From contig MWDY01000032.1 of NCBI GenBank assembly GCA_002070755.1, positions 1-11,244 on the forward strand: 11,244 nt of DNA, written 5' to 3'. The notes under the pieces are model-generated. The model worked only from the letters and a program-made list of their open reading frames with translations, had not been told where the DNA came from and made no database searches. Shown one piece after another: positions 1 to 8,891 of this stretch. The first letter of the stretch is position 1, and each line of letters begins with the position of its first letter. The stretch comes from Spirochaetes bacterium ADurb.Bin110 (GTDB taxonomy: Bacteria > Spirochaetota > Spirochaetia > Treponematales > Rectinemataceae). The position numbers and the translations under genes were made by a program.

Positions 1-1
1 T

Positions 2-308
2 AGACTCGCTAAACTAAAGAAAAGCCAAGTCATCATCATCGATGAGATTGGCTATACACCTATCACGAGGGAAGAAGCAAACAGATTCTTCAGCTTCATC
101 TCGGAGCTATATGAAAGATCCTCCCTAATTTTTACTACCAACAAGAGGATCGATGAATGGGCTCAAGGTAATGTGAGATCCTGTGCTCACTGCTGCATTA
201 CTTGATCGTATACTCGAAAACGCTCTCTGCTTCTCGTTGAGAGGCGAATCATACAGACTTAAAGATAAAACTATAAGAAAGGAGGAGAAAGAACCTGTCA
301 AGGAATAA
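2..308 (+). pseudogene. istB: IS21-family istB ATPase remnant, frameshifted and cut by the window edge
   Basis: This is the C-terminal half of an IstB-type AAA+ ATPase, the helper that loads the IS21 transposase IstA onto target DNA. The first frame (from base 2) reads RLAKLKKSQ, then VIIIDEIGY, a Walker B box with Asp-Glu at 41-46, and then LIFTTNKRIDEWAQ, the sensor region of the family. At about 167-176 the frame breaks: the expected continuation DPVLTAALLDRILENA and the ending FSLRGESYRLK lie in another frame, from 177 to the TAA at 306-308. A TGA at 174-176 also sits in that second frame next to the shift. The gene therefore carries both an indel and a stop and should give no working IstB. 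The N-terminal half with Walker A, and istA, would lie left of the window. I could not define the end of the element after 308. Confidence 0.88.
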
Positions 309-340
309 AAATCTGCTTACCGAAGCATGTAAAAATTACC

Positions 341-369
341 TTGACATTAGCAGCCAACTTAAGCAGAAT
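341..369 (+). promoter_or_regulatory. Candidate sigma70-type promoter of the zinc-finger/helicase operon
   Basis: A perfect TTGACA lies at 341-346. After a 17-base spacer comes CAGAAT at 364-369, which matches four of six positions of the consensus -10 box. It lies 35 bases before the ATG at 404, and AGAGG at 391-395 is the ribosome binding site, eight bases from the start. It is the only convincing hexamer pair I found between the istB remnant and the operon. It could also be part of the IS end, in which case expression would be IS-driven. This is pattern evidence only. Confidence 0.4.
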
Positions 370-403
370 TATCTAAAAACTCTACGCAAGAGAGGTTGCG
401 ATA

Positions 404-2770
404 ATGACTTATCGGGTTGAATTCTATCTTGTGGTAGCCCTAATTTTTATTGCAATCATCATTTTAATTACCTTGAGACTTAAAAAAGTAGCGAAAGGCT
501 TAGAAGAAACCAAACTCGTAAACCAAACGCCTGAAGAAAAGTGCGAAGCTCAGGAACCAACCACAAAGAGCATTCCTAAGCCTATAAGTAATGATTTATT
601 TAATTTAAAAACCAATGGAGAAGATGTTATCGGTGCTCCATCATTGATAGAACCATCAAGTGGTTCTTTATTAAAAATGGAGGAAATTCCTCAACAGCAG
701 GATTCTTTGCTTCAAAAATCATCTCAAAAAATGCAAGACCAAAAAGCTTTTTCTAATGCAGAAGATAGTCTGATCTCATCTAAACACATAGGAATAGGAA
801 AGAAAGTTTATCCAGAATCTCGTGGTGGGAAATATATAGGGACAGAAGGCAAGTCACCTCCTTCTCATATTGAGACTACATTCGAAAAAATGGATGAATG
901 GGGCTGTTTCCTCAGCTATGTCTGTACAAGAAGACCCATGGAGTGGAGACTTGAAGTAGAAATTGAACCTAAGGATCAACATGTTCATATAGTGTCAGCA
1001 TTGCAAGATGCTATTGAGCTTGAAACCACAAATGAGTCCACCTGTTATACGCTTCGAAGCATTTCTTCACCGCTTTGCATTGTACTTGAAAGAAATGGGA
1101 TCGAAAAGCGATATAATCCGGCTACGCTTCATTTTCCAATACTATTCAGAATTGAAGCACAAAACAAAGCTGTACATTCATCGTCATTGTCAGAAGGTGA
1201 ATATCTCGTGCTGACACCAGATTCTTGGCTTAGAAATGATTCTCTTGCTGGAACTGCAGCAATTTCGCCAGAACACACAAACATTCCACATATTATTGCA
1301 CATTATTTTTATTTAAACGAAGACGGCGATCATTCAATTTCATTTTTTGACCATAGAGGTAAAGAAATCAATATCAACTCAAGGAGAAAGGGACAATTTG
1401 TACTTGAAGGAGACAAACTGGCACATGATAAAGAGAGTGGCATAGAGTATTATGCAAATTCTTTCCCTTTTTTGCGCTACCGCAAGAAATCTGTCGATGA
1501 CATGGCAACTTTCGAGGGTACATTGGTATTTGGGATAAATGAAGGATCTACACCCAGTAGAGTAAGGTACAGCCAAAGATTCAATCGAGAGAATAGCGCT
1601 TTGTCGCGCATAAGCTTACAAAATGTTTTCAATGAGCATGAAGAAAGTGCTTCCGAGAAACCTCCTACTGGCAAGTATTATGTGCGGATTTATGATCATG
1701 AAGACATACTTTTAGAAAGCTTTGCCTTTTATTTCATCGCAAAGCATTTCGCGTTTGAAATTGAGAACAATAATATGTTACCTGAAACAGATGGACATAA
1801 ACCTATCATCGTTAAATTTTACCATGAAGCAGATTGTAGCATTTTTCACGATACGAATCATGCAGGAATTTCGGTAATAAAGAACACTGAAGAAACAACG
1901 GTTTTCAAACTTGATCCTTCTTGTAGCAGAGAAAGGATGCTTTTTACAATTGAATTCAATGGGTATTCACTTCCTCTCCCCTTCTATATTCCAAAATTAT
2001 GGTGGGCGATTCAACAAAACAGAGAATCAAATCAAATTTGGCAAGATTGTGCAGCTGAACTTTCAAGGAACGATTATTCAGCCTCTTCAGAGACAAAGGT
2101 TATTCTTTATGTACCTGAAATGCTCCACGATGTTGATATTTCTATAGGTTTCAATATAGAAAATAAAAAGTCATATAATAGACATACTTCCAAAAGCTCT
2201 ATTGAAATAAATCTAAGGGATTTCGGAGATGATCCGTGCCTTTTAATACCTGGAGTCCACGATTTTAAATTATGGGTGAAAGAAAAGCAAAAACGTGTAT
2301 CTGTTACCCTATGTAGGGCAACCGTTAAGCTGGCGTGTTGCGCTTGTAATTTTATCTCAATCAATGAAAATGAAATGATAAGCCATTATTTTGAGTATCA
2401 CCTTCATAATGATTTAATTAATCTTTCTTATGATGAGCTTAGAATGTTGCAGACAGATCTTCCGGCTAGAATTTACCAATGCAACTATTGCGGATATTAT
2501 GTTGCTGAAACAATAGAACAGCATGCCACAACAGAAATATGTCGGCATATTGAGGAATTTTGTCCCAATGTGAATCACAATTCATTAGAGCTCACAAATA
2601 AGTGCTTTAGAGTTGTAACCAACCCTGAAGAAATTAAACAAAATGTATTTAAAACACTTGAACTTCACCGCAAATGTAAGTATTGCAATGAAATAATTGA
2701 TGAAGAAAATATATTTATTGATCACCTAATAAGCAAACATGGCAAGAAAATGGTGTATAAATTGCGCTAA
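404..2770 (+). CDS. Membrane-anchored protein with three C-terminal C2H2-like zinc fingers, unknown function
   Basis: I do not recognise this 788-residue protein as a named family. Residues 7-26 form one hydrophobic helix (FYLVVALIFIAIIILITL) followed by basic RLKK. By the positive-inside rule this predicts a single-pass anchor with nearly the whole protein in the cytoplasm. Residues 30-150 are polar and rich in Ser, Lys, Gln and Glu, like a flexible linker. Residues 160-640 look beta-rich, with Ig-like strand patterns such as GKYYVRIYDHEDILLESF. The C-terminus carries three finger-like metal sites: C645-C648-H661-H666; C693-C696-H707 with C713 or H715; and C758-C761-H774-H779. The first and third share the spacing CX2C-X12-HX4H. 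The ATG at 404 is supported by AGAGG eight bases upstream. The helicase gene starts 17 bases downstream, so the two are almost certainly cotranscribed and probably work together. A role as a membrane-tethered, nucleic-acid-binding partner or sensor is my inference. The position resembles the large uncharacterised partner in Druantia operons, but homology is not shown. Confidence 0.85.
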   Translation: MTYRVEFYLVVALIFIAIIILITLRLKKVAKGLEETKLVNQTPEEKCEAQEPTTKSIPKPISNDLFNLKTNGEDVIGAPSLIEPSSGSLLKMEEIPQQQDSLLQKSSQKMQDQKAFSNAEDSLISSKHIGIGKKVYPESRGGKYIGTEGKSPPSHIETTFEKMDEWGCFLSYVCTRRPMEWRLEVEIEPKDQHVHIVSALQDAIELETTNESTCYTLRSISSPLCIVLERNGIEKRYNPATLHFPILFRIEAQNKAVHSSSLSEGEYLVLTPDSWLRNDSLAGTAAISPEHTNIPHIIAHYFYLNEDGDHSISFFDHRGKEININSRRKGQFVLEGDKLAHDKESGIEYYANSFPFLRYRKKSVDDMATFEGTLVFGINEGSTPSRVRYSQRFNRENSALSRISLQNVFNEHEESASEKPPTGKYYVRIYDHEDILLESFAFYFIAKHFAFEIENNNMLPETDGHKPIIVKFYHEADCSIFHDTNHAGISVIKNTEETTVFKLDPSCSRERMLFTIEFNGYSLPLPFYIPKLWWAIQQNRESNQIWQDCAAELSRNDYSASSETKVILYVPEMLHDVDISIGFNIENKKSYNRHTSKSSIEINLRDFGDDPCLLIPGVHDFKLWVKEKQKRVSVTLCRATVKLACCACNFISINENEMISHYFEYHLHNDLINLSYDELRMLQTDLPARIYQCNYCGYYVAETIEQHATTEICRHIEEFCPNVNHNSLELTNKCFRVVTNPEEIKQNVFKTLELHRKCKYCNEIIDEENIFIDHLISKHGKKMVYKLR

Positions 2771-2787
2771 CCGAGGAGGAACATGCT

Positions 2788-5700
2788 ATGGATTTTAGTG
2801 ATATGGCGCAAAATATCGAAGAAAAATATAGAAACTATCTTAAAACGACATTCTATTTTCGAGATCCTGAGTTCAGGAATTCATTTGAGGAAAATCTTGT
2901 AAAAGGGTGTCTGTCCAAGGGCCCCTTTCTCGAAGCAATTCCTTCATTTGCGCAAGGTGATACGCCTAGAAATCTTTTAAAAAAACTTGGGTATAAAAAT
3001 ATTGATGACTCTTTTCTTTCATCGTTAGAAGGGGACAGATCTCTTTATAGCCATCAAGAAAAGGCATTCCGTCGCGCTTTATCGAATGAAAACTATGTAG
3101 TCGCGACAGGTACCGGAAGCGGAAAGACTGAAGCTTTTCTGTATCCAATTCTTTTTCATATCTATCAGGAGTTTCTTAACGGAAATCTAAAGAAAGGAAT
3201 AAGAGCCATTATTCTGTATCCAATGAATGCGTTAGCAAACGATCAAAGGGATCGTCTTGGTAAGATCGCAAGTATTCTGGAAGAAAAGAAGTCTGCGTTT
3301 CGTTTTACGTTTGGTCAATTCATTGGAGAAACCCCCGAAGATGCAAATGATAGCACAAGAAACGCAAGAGACCATCTTAATCACAGACTCCCTGGAGAGT
3401 TGGTATTAAGATCTGAAATGAGAACTACTCCACCCCATATTCTTCTTACAAATTATTCAATGCTTGAGTACCTTCTTTTACGCCCAAATGACAGTCCCTT
3501 ATTTGATAATGGCGCTTCGCGTTTCTTTAAATTCATAGTACTAGATGAAGTGCACCAGTATAATGGTTCTCGTGCGACTGAAATGGCGATGCTCCTTCGC
3601 AGGCTAAAGTTGAGGTTAAGAGATGGAGGTTGCACAGATCAATTACAATGCATAGCTACAAGCGCAACACTAAGTGATCCTAATGAATCAAATTTAAAAA
3701 TATCACATTTCGTCACTGAATTGTTTGGGGAACCATTTCTTAAAGAAAATATCATTACCGCGGAAAAAAATAAACGGGCAGTATCGGAGTACACACTAGA
3801 ACCTGAAGATTACCAGGTTTTGCAAAAAGCTTTATCTGAAAATGATCAGAAATCTATTGAAAAAATTCATACACTTTATATCGAAATCAAAGGGGATCAA
3901 CCTGACTTAGTGGATATCCCAAGGTTGGCCGGAGCGATTCTCAAACGCGATAAGAAAGCATGTTCATTATTAATGATTTTAGAGCAATCGACCAAGACGA
4001 TTGATGAGTTGGCGGAAAAGCTCTTTCCAGAAAAGCAATCTATTGAAAGGAAGTCCCTTATAAACCTGCTGGTACAATTACTCATAAAAGCAAGAGATCC
4101 TGAATCAGGGACTGCGCTTCTATCAGCGAGATACCATTTTTTTCTAAGATCTCTCGAGGGTGCTTTTATTTCTTATTATCCTCAAAAACGCATTTTTATT
4201 GATAGGAAAATCACTGATAGGAATGGAATGGTTTTTGAGGTTGCCTTATGCAGAGAATGTGGCCAGCATTATATCATAGGGAAAATTAAGAACGGGCATT
4301 TAGTGGAAGCAGTACAGGATCCAAGCCAGACAGAGTTCGGCATTTCGTATTTTCGCCCCCTCGAGAATGCAGGCTCTTATGTAGAGGAAGATGAATCAGA
4401 AAAGCAAGATACTCAAAAAAAATACTCTCTCTGTCTCATTTGTGGGGCGATTGCTCAGGAGAAAAATGGCGATCTTAAATGCGGTCACAATAAAAGCATT
4501 ACTGTAGTTAAAGAAGATAGTTCAAATGAAAATGGAAACAAACAAATAAGCCGATGCGGATTTTGCGGTTTTACTGGAGGAAACAGAGATCCAGTGCGAT
4601 CAATTGTTTATGGTACCGATGGGCCAAATGTAGTCATTGCAACTTCATTGTTCCAACTTCTCTCTGAAGGTAAGAGAAAAATTCTTGCATTTGCAGACAA
4701 TCGACAGGAAGCTGCCTATTTTGCATGGTATCTTGAGGATTCCTATCAGGAAATTGCTCGAAGAAATGCAATGAATAAAATTTTATGCGGTATAGAGCAG
4801 TATCCTTCTGATGGTTTAAGTCTGATTTCTCTTTTTGACCTAGCATACAAGAGGTCAAAGAATTATTTTCAAGATCAACAATCTTCTGACGAATCGACAA
4901 TTAAAAAAAATATACAGATTGCCTTCTATCGAGAGCTTATGACAAATGAAAAGCGCATATCTCTAGAAGGAGTTGGGTTACTCCAATGGAAAATTAAGTT
5001 GCCTGAAGGGCTTGTCGTCCCAATACTAATGCTTAATCCACCATGGTCACTTGATGATACTCAAGCAAGAAACCTAATTGCATATCTCTTAGATACACTA
5101 CGAAGTGATAAAGCTATTGAGATTAATTCTTTGCCGGATGCCCCAATTAATTTTGATGATCTTTCTATAAAAGGGACTCAATTAAATATAAAAATAGGAG
5201 AGATACTTGGAAATCGGAATATGCGCTCTTGGGATGGTAAGCGAGGAGGTAGAGCGAAATATCTAAGCAGAATTCTTATAAAAAAAGGAATCCGAGAAGA
5301 AGATGCTCTCGAGAAGGCTGTTCAATGTCTTAGACAGATTTGGGACAATATTCGTGAATATGATGAAAACGCAAGTTTAAACGATAGGATCTTTTATCCC
5401 ATCAACGACGCTCGGAGGCTCAATCCAAATTGGTATAGAGCTTTCCCTATACATAAAGAGTCTCATATATTTGTATGCAATATTTGTGGTAGGGTTCATG
5501 CATCTAGCTTGTTCGGGATATGCAGTTCACCGCACTGCAATGGTGACCTTGAACTCATTGATGCAGTAACCTTGGAGCGTAATCACTACAGACAACTATA
5601 CCAGTCTGAGATGATTCCAAAAATGAGGGTTGAAGAGCATACCGCCCAACTTGATCATGACGTAGCCAGATTCTTCCAGCATGAGTTCGGGAAAGGAAAA

Positions 5701-7467
5701 ATTGATGTGCTTAGCTGCTCAACTACTTTTGAGCTCGGTGTCGACCTTGGTGATCTGGACAATGTCTTCCTAAGGAATATACCTCCTGAGGCTTTCAATT
5801 ATGCGCAGCGCGTAGGCCGATGTGGAAGAAGACCTGGGAATCCTGGTTTTGCGATTTCTTATTGCAGGCGTGCATCTCATGACCTTTTTTATTTCTTGAA
5901 TCCTGAACGCATGATAAATGGTAAAATCAAAGCACCTTCAATTTCTCTTCAAAATGAAAAGATTCTTGTTAGGCATATGACCGCATATGCACTTACCAAG
6001 TTCTTCTATCGGTTTCCTGACAGATTCCGATCAGTAAATGAATTCATTATTGATTTCGATAATCCAAAAGCAACCAGTGATTTCAACACATTTATCATCG
6101 ACAACATAACAAGAATGACACAGGATCTTATGAAGATTATCCCTATAGAAATGCATACACAAATGGGACTACATAATGAAAACTGGGTTAAAGTCATATC
6201 TGGTATTGGAGAAGAAAATCAGAACGAAAGCAGGCTGTATCTAGCGGAAGTAGAAGTTTCCAGCGATTTTAAATCTGCCTGCTTGTTTGAAGAACAGGCA
6301 ACAAAGGATAAAAGATATAAACTTGCTCAATGGGCTAATGATCGAAAGAGGACTATTGCTGACGAAGATGTACTTTCATTCTTATCACGCAAAGCAGTAA
6401 TACCCAAATATGGTTTTCCTGTAGATGTTGTAGAGCTTGATACGAATAGAATTCGTACTGGACAAGAGTCTTCGAAAGTAACATTGCAAAGAGATCTGTC
6501 AATGGCAATCTCTGAATTTGCTCCTTCCAGTTCTATTATTGCCAATAAGAAAGAATGGACGTCTTTCGGAATAAAAAGAGTGCCAGAGAAAGAGTTGCAG
6601 AAAGTACACTATAAATATTGCGAAAAACATAATGCATTTATGACCTGGAATCCAGGAGAACAGGAACCGGAGCTGCCATGTAAAGATAATGGCAAGAAAT
6701 TTGATTATATAATCCCACAGTTTGGCTTTACTACCAGTATAGATCCACCCAAGAATCCAACCGGAAGGGTTGAAAAGGTATTTTCTACAAGACCCCACTT
6801 TGTTGGGATACTCGGGAACGATATCGCATCATTCCTCACACCAAAAGATGACCCGATTATTGAGATAACAAAATCCATAAGAGGTAAACTTGTTGTTCTG
6901 TGTGAAGGAAAGAAAGGTGCTGGATTCTATATCTGTGAACAGTGCGGAGCAGGATTTAGAGAAAGACCGTCAGTTTTTCATAAACCGCACAATACAAGTA
7001 TGAAGCAGCCTTGCACGGGACAACTTGAATGGGTATATCTTGGGCATGAATTTGTGACAGATATTGTTCAGATTAAAATTAAAAAATTATTAGGAGTTAT
7101 TAGCGATCGATTATGGTTTGCATATTCTCTTGGATATGCGCTTCTTGCGGGTACGGCTCAGGTTCTGGAAATACCGGAAAATGATATAAACATAACTGTG
7201 GGAAGGCTCACTGAAACTGAAGAAATTTCTATTATTATGTACGATGACGTGCCAGGGGGTGCCGGCTTAGTATCGCAGATAGAAAAGCCTGAAACATTCA
7301 AGAAATGTCTGGAGGCTTCGCTTGAGAGAGTAAACGGTAGCTGTGGATGCGGCGAAGATACAAGCTGCTATGGCTGCTTACGCAACTATAGAAATCAATT
7401 TGCACATCCAAATTTAAAGAGAGGGGATGTGCGGTACTTCCTTACTGAATTGCTATCTAGGATATGA
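2788..7467 (+). CDS. Large superfamily 2 helicase with C-terminal DUF1998/MZB zinc module (Druantia DruE / DISARM DrmAB-like)
   Basis: This is a 1559-residue ATP-dependent helicase or translocase, probably cytoplasmic. Visible motifs are Q90 in SHQ; Walker A ATGTGSGKTE at 106-115 (K113); motif Ia YPMNALANDQ; DEVH at 253-256; TSAT at 291-294; FADNRQ at 635-640 (motif IV); TTFELGVDLG at 979-988 (motif V); and QRVGRCGR at 1007-1014 (motif VI, arginine finger). Inserted Cys pairs lie at 488/491, 549/552, 565 with H567, and 590/593. A second set is 897/900/912/917. C1383/C1386/C1409 precede a final C1519-C1521-C1527-C1530 cluster in a SCYGCLRNYRNQ context, the signature of DUF1998 / MrfA zinc-binding domains. 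All catalytic residues are intact. The best family fit is the DruE group of Druantia. DISARM splits similar modules into DrmA and DrmB, and MrfA (YprA) is a shorter repair relative. GGAGGA lies seven bases before the ATG. An out-of-frame ATG at 2783 is ignored. It follows the zinc-finger gene by 17 bases. The helicase call is secure; the defence role is inferred. Confidence 0.93.
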   Translation: MDFSDMAQNIEEKYRNYLKTTFYFRDPEFRNSFEENLVKGCLSKGPFLEAIPSFAQGDTPRNLLKKLGYKNIDDSFLSSLEGDRSLYSHQEKAFRRALSNENYVVATGTGSGKTEAFLYPILFHIYQEFLNGNLKKGIRAIILYPMNALANDQRDRLGKIASILEEKKSAFRFTFGQFIGETPEDANDSTRNARDHLNHRLPGELVLRSEMRTTPPHILLTNYSMLEYLLLRPNDSPLFDNGASRFFKFIVLDEVHQYNGSRATEMAMLLRRLKLRLRDGGCTDQLQCIATSATLSDPNESNLKISHFVTELFGEPFLKENIITAEKNKRAVSEYTLEPEDYQVLQKALSENDQKSIEKIHTLYIEIKGDQPDLVDIPRLAGAILKRDKKACSLLMILEQSTKTIDELAEKLFPEKQSIERKSLINLLVQLLIKARDPESGTALLSARYHFFLRSLEGAFISYYPQKRIFIDRKITDRNGMVFEVALCRECGQHYIIGKIKNGHLVEAVQDPSQTEFGISYFRPLENAGSYVEEDESEKQDTQKKYSLCLICGAIAQEKNGDLKCGHNKSITVVKEDSSNENGNKQISRCGFCGFTGGNRDPVRSIVYGTDGPNVVIATSLFQLLSEGKRKILAFADNRQEAAYFAWYLEDSYQEIARRNAMNKILCGIEQYPSDGLSLISLFDLAYKRSKNYFQDQQSSDESTIKKNIQIAFYRELMTNEKRISLEGVGLLQWKIKLPEGLVVPILMLNPPWSLDDTQARNLIAYLLDTLRSDKAIEINSLPDAPINFDDLSIKGTQLNIKIGEILGNRNMRSWDGKRGGRAKYLSRILIKKGIREEDALEKAVQCLRQIWDNIREYDENASLNDRIFYPINDARRLNPNWYRAFPIHKESHIFVCNICGRVHASSLFGICSSPHCNGDLELIDAVTLERNHYRQLYQSEMIPKMRVEEHTAQLDHDVARFFQHEFGKGKIDVLSCSTTFELGVDLGDLDNVFLRNIPPEAFNYAQRVGRCGRRPGNPGFAISYCRRASHDLFYFLNPERMINGKIKAPSISLQNEKILVRHMTAYALTKFFYRFPDRFRSVNEFIIDFDNPKATSDFNTFIIDNITRMTQDLMKIIPIEMHTQMGLHNENWVKVISGIGEENQNESRLYLAEVEVSSDFKSACLFEEQATKDKRYKLAQWANDRKRTIADEDVLSFLSRKAVIPKYGFPVDVVELDTNRIRTGQESSKVTLQRDLSMAISEFAPSSSIIANKKEWTSFGIKRVPEKELQKVHYKYCEKHNAFMTWNPGEQEPELPCKDNGKKFDYIIPQFGFTTSIDPPKNPTGRVEKVFSTRPHFVGILGNDIASFLTPKDDPIIEITKSIRGKLVVLCEGKKGAGFYICEQCGAGFRERPSVFHKPHNTSMKQPCTGQLEWVYLGHEFVTDIVQIKIKKLLGVISDRLWFAYSLGYALLAGTAQVLEIPENDINITVGRLTETEEISIIMYDDVPGGAGLVSQIEKPETFKKCLEASLERVNGSCGCGEDTSCYGCLRNYRNQFAHPNLKRGDVRYFLTELLSRI

Positions 7468-7568
7468 GAAATGATTTCAGAGAAGATCATTCATCAACTT
7501 CTGAAGCCTTAATCTGTATTACAATTACGAAAATGTCAAAATTAAAATCCAGCATACTCAGTCGAAAA
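7464..7568 (+). pseudogene. Possible start of a third operon gene, cut after 35 codons by the IS256 element
   Basis: An ATG at 7464 overlaps the helicase TGA by four bases (ATGA), the usual arrangement of translationally coupled genes. The frame reads MRNDFREDHSSTSEALICITITK and onward for 35 codons to 7568, where the IS inverted repeat begins at codon 36. Past that point the frame runs on meaninglessly to a stop at 7677-7679. I see no family signature. A second ATG at 7471 has AGGA eight bases upstream but opens only 13 codons (MISEKIIHQLLKP). This may therefore be a truncated gene, or simply the former spacer before the DUF262 gene, which without the IS would start about 125 bases after the helicase stop. 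No ribosome binding site clearly favours 7464. Confidence 0.25.
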
Positions 7569-7594
7569 GTGTATAATCGAGTTCGCAATTTGGT
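7569..7594 (+). repeat. Left terminal inverted repeat of the IS256-family element
   Basis: Its inner 14 bases, GTTCGCAATTTGGT (7581-7594), match the reverse complement of 8892-8905 exactly, and the outer GTGT matches ACAC at 8914-8917. Over 26 positions 20 pair, with the mismatches in the middle (7573-7580). Weaker similarity continues inward, with GTCATTGGAAGC here against GTCATAGGAGCT in the reverse complement of the right end. Confidence 0.85.
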
Positions 7595-7623
7595 AATTGA
7601 AAAAGGTCATTGGAAGCTCAAAA

Positions 7624-8861
7624 ATGTGGTTTGTACCACAAACACAAAGGAGACAACCAATAACCACTACCAAGGATAGCACGTTCTTTGAAAACAAGGT
7701 ATTGGATTTTATTGCCAAAGCCAGATCCACTGTATGCAATGATACAATGGCTAAGCGAGCAACTTATGGAAATCGATGTATCTGTATCCAAGAAGGTGAA
7801 TGCGGAGAAAGGAGTACACAGCAGCGAACGAACTACGTATCGCTGTGGGACACGATTACGACGTTTTGATACGAGGCTTGGCACGATGTATCTCTTGATC
7901 CCGAAACTCAGGGAAGGAAGGTATATACCCTTCTTTGTGACGGAAAAGAAGCGAAGCGAAGAGGCATTGATTGAAGTAGTGCAAGAAGCCTTTTGTGAAT
8001 GGGATTTCGACATGGAAGATCGATAGGCTTGCAAAGAGTTTAGGGATAGAGAATATCAGTGCGTCTCAAGTGAGTGAGCTCATTAAGGGTCTTGACGAGA
8101 TGGTAAAGGAGTTTCGAACTTGACCGCTAGAGTAAGAGCATCCTGTTGTATAGATTGATGCTCTATATGAGAAGATACGGGATAAAGGACGATCGAAGCA
8201 TATGGCGATCATGGTGGTAAAAGGGATTACGCTTGCTGGTATGCCACAAATTCTTTCAGTAGAGGTTGTTGAAGAGGAGACTGAAGAAAACTATCCAGCA
8301 CTTTTTGCCTCCCTAAAGATACGAGGGCTCAAGAAGGTTTGGTTGTGTGTATCAGATACCCATAAAGGCTTGCAGGCTGCGATCCAGAAAGAATTTCCTG
8401 GAGCAAGCTGGCAACGGTGTAAGGTCTACTTTATGCGCAATATCTTAGCCCGAGTATCGCAGAAGGATAAGGTAGCATTCGGCCAAAAGCTTAAAGCAAT
8501 TTGGTTACAGCCAGATAGAGACTCTACCATTCGGTATGTACATGAGATTATCGAGGAGTATGCAGCACGATATCCTGAAGCAATTCGTGTCCTGGAGGAA
8601 GGCTTAGAGGATTCATTGCAATTCTATGCATTTGGAGAACTTGATGCACGGAAGATATCATCGACAAATAGCATTGAGCGACTGAATGCTGAGATTCGGA
8701 GGCGCTAAAAGGTAGTGGGGATATTTCCAAGCGTCGATTCATATCTGCGACTCTTATGTTCGTACCTCATGGAATACGAAGAGGATTGGCAGACAGGACG
8801 GTGTTATATTTCAGAGGCTTCGCTTGCAAAGCAGCAAACTTTGCTATATCAAGTAACATAA
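7624..8861 (+). pseudogene. Degenerate IS256-family transposase (two frameshifts, four stops)
   Basis: The pieces rebuild a DDE transposase of about 410 codons, the normal length of this IS256 subgroup. The N-terminus is in the frame of ATG 7624 (MWFVPQTQRRQ to VLDFIAKA). Near 7717-7724 it shifts to the frame reading DPLYAMIQWLSEQL, AEKGVHSSERTTYRCGTRLRRFD and RYIPFFVTEKKRSEEAL. Near 8000-8007 it shifts again to IDRLAKSLGIENISASQVS and runs to the TAA at 8859-8861. Both shifts look like single-base insertions. In the last frame stops lie at 8121 (TGA), 8133 (TAA), 8151 (TAG) and 8706 (TAA). The TGA and TAG stand where the family usually has Arg and Trp, consistent with C-to-T type decay. The catalytic context is still legible: the Asp of IDALYEK, the Asp of CVSDTHKGLQ, and the Glu of SSTNSIERLNAEIRRR. 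The apparent open frames at 7688-8026 and 8202-8708 are fragments of this one gene. Confidence 0.92.
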
Positions 8862-8891
8862 GGGAAGGGAAGCTCCTATGACTGCTTTGAA

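Noticed and set aside
277..420. Plus-strand open stretch after istB reading NLLTEACKNYLDISSQLKQ, overlapping the 788-codon gene start
   Set aside because: It has no ATG, GTG or TTG start in frame, is short, and overlaps the better-supported start and ribosome binding site at 391-404.
7572..7577. Perfect TATAAT inside the left inverted repeat
   Set aside because: No acceptable -35 lies 16-18 bases upstream. In a circularised IS the distance to the outward TTGACA would be well short of 17 bases with the usual short junction.
7688..8026. Open frame of 112 codons that could be listed as its own gene
   Set aside because: It is the second-frame piece of the broken IS256-type transposase. Matching upstream and downstream parts continue in the other two frames.
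7618..8034. Minus-strand open frame of 138 codons
   Set aside because: It lies wholly antisense to the transposase pseudogene and inverted repeat region, and shows no family motif.
8202..8708. Open frame of 168 codons that could be called a complete small transposase
   Set aside because: It is the third-frame piece of the same pseudogene. Its ATG is an internal Met, and the family C-terminus continues past the stop at 8706.
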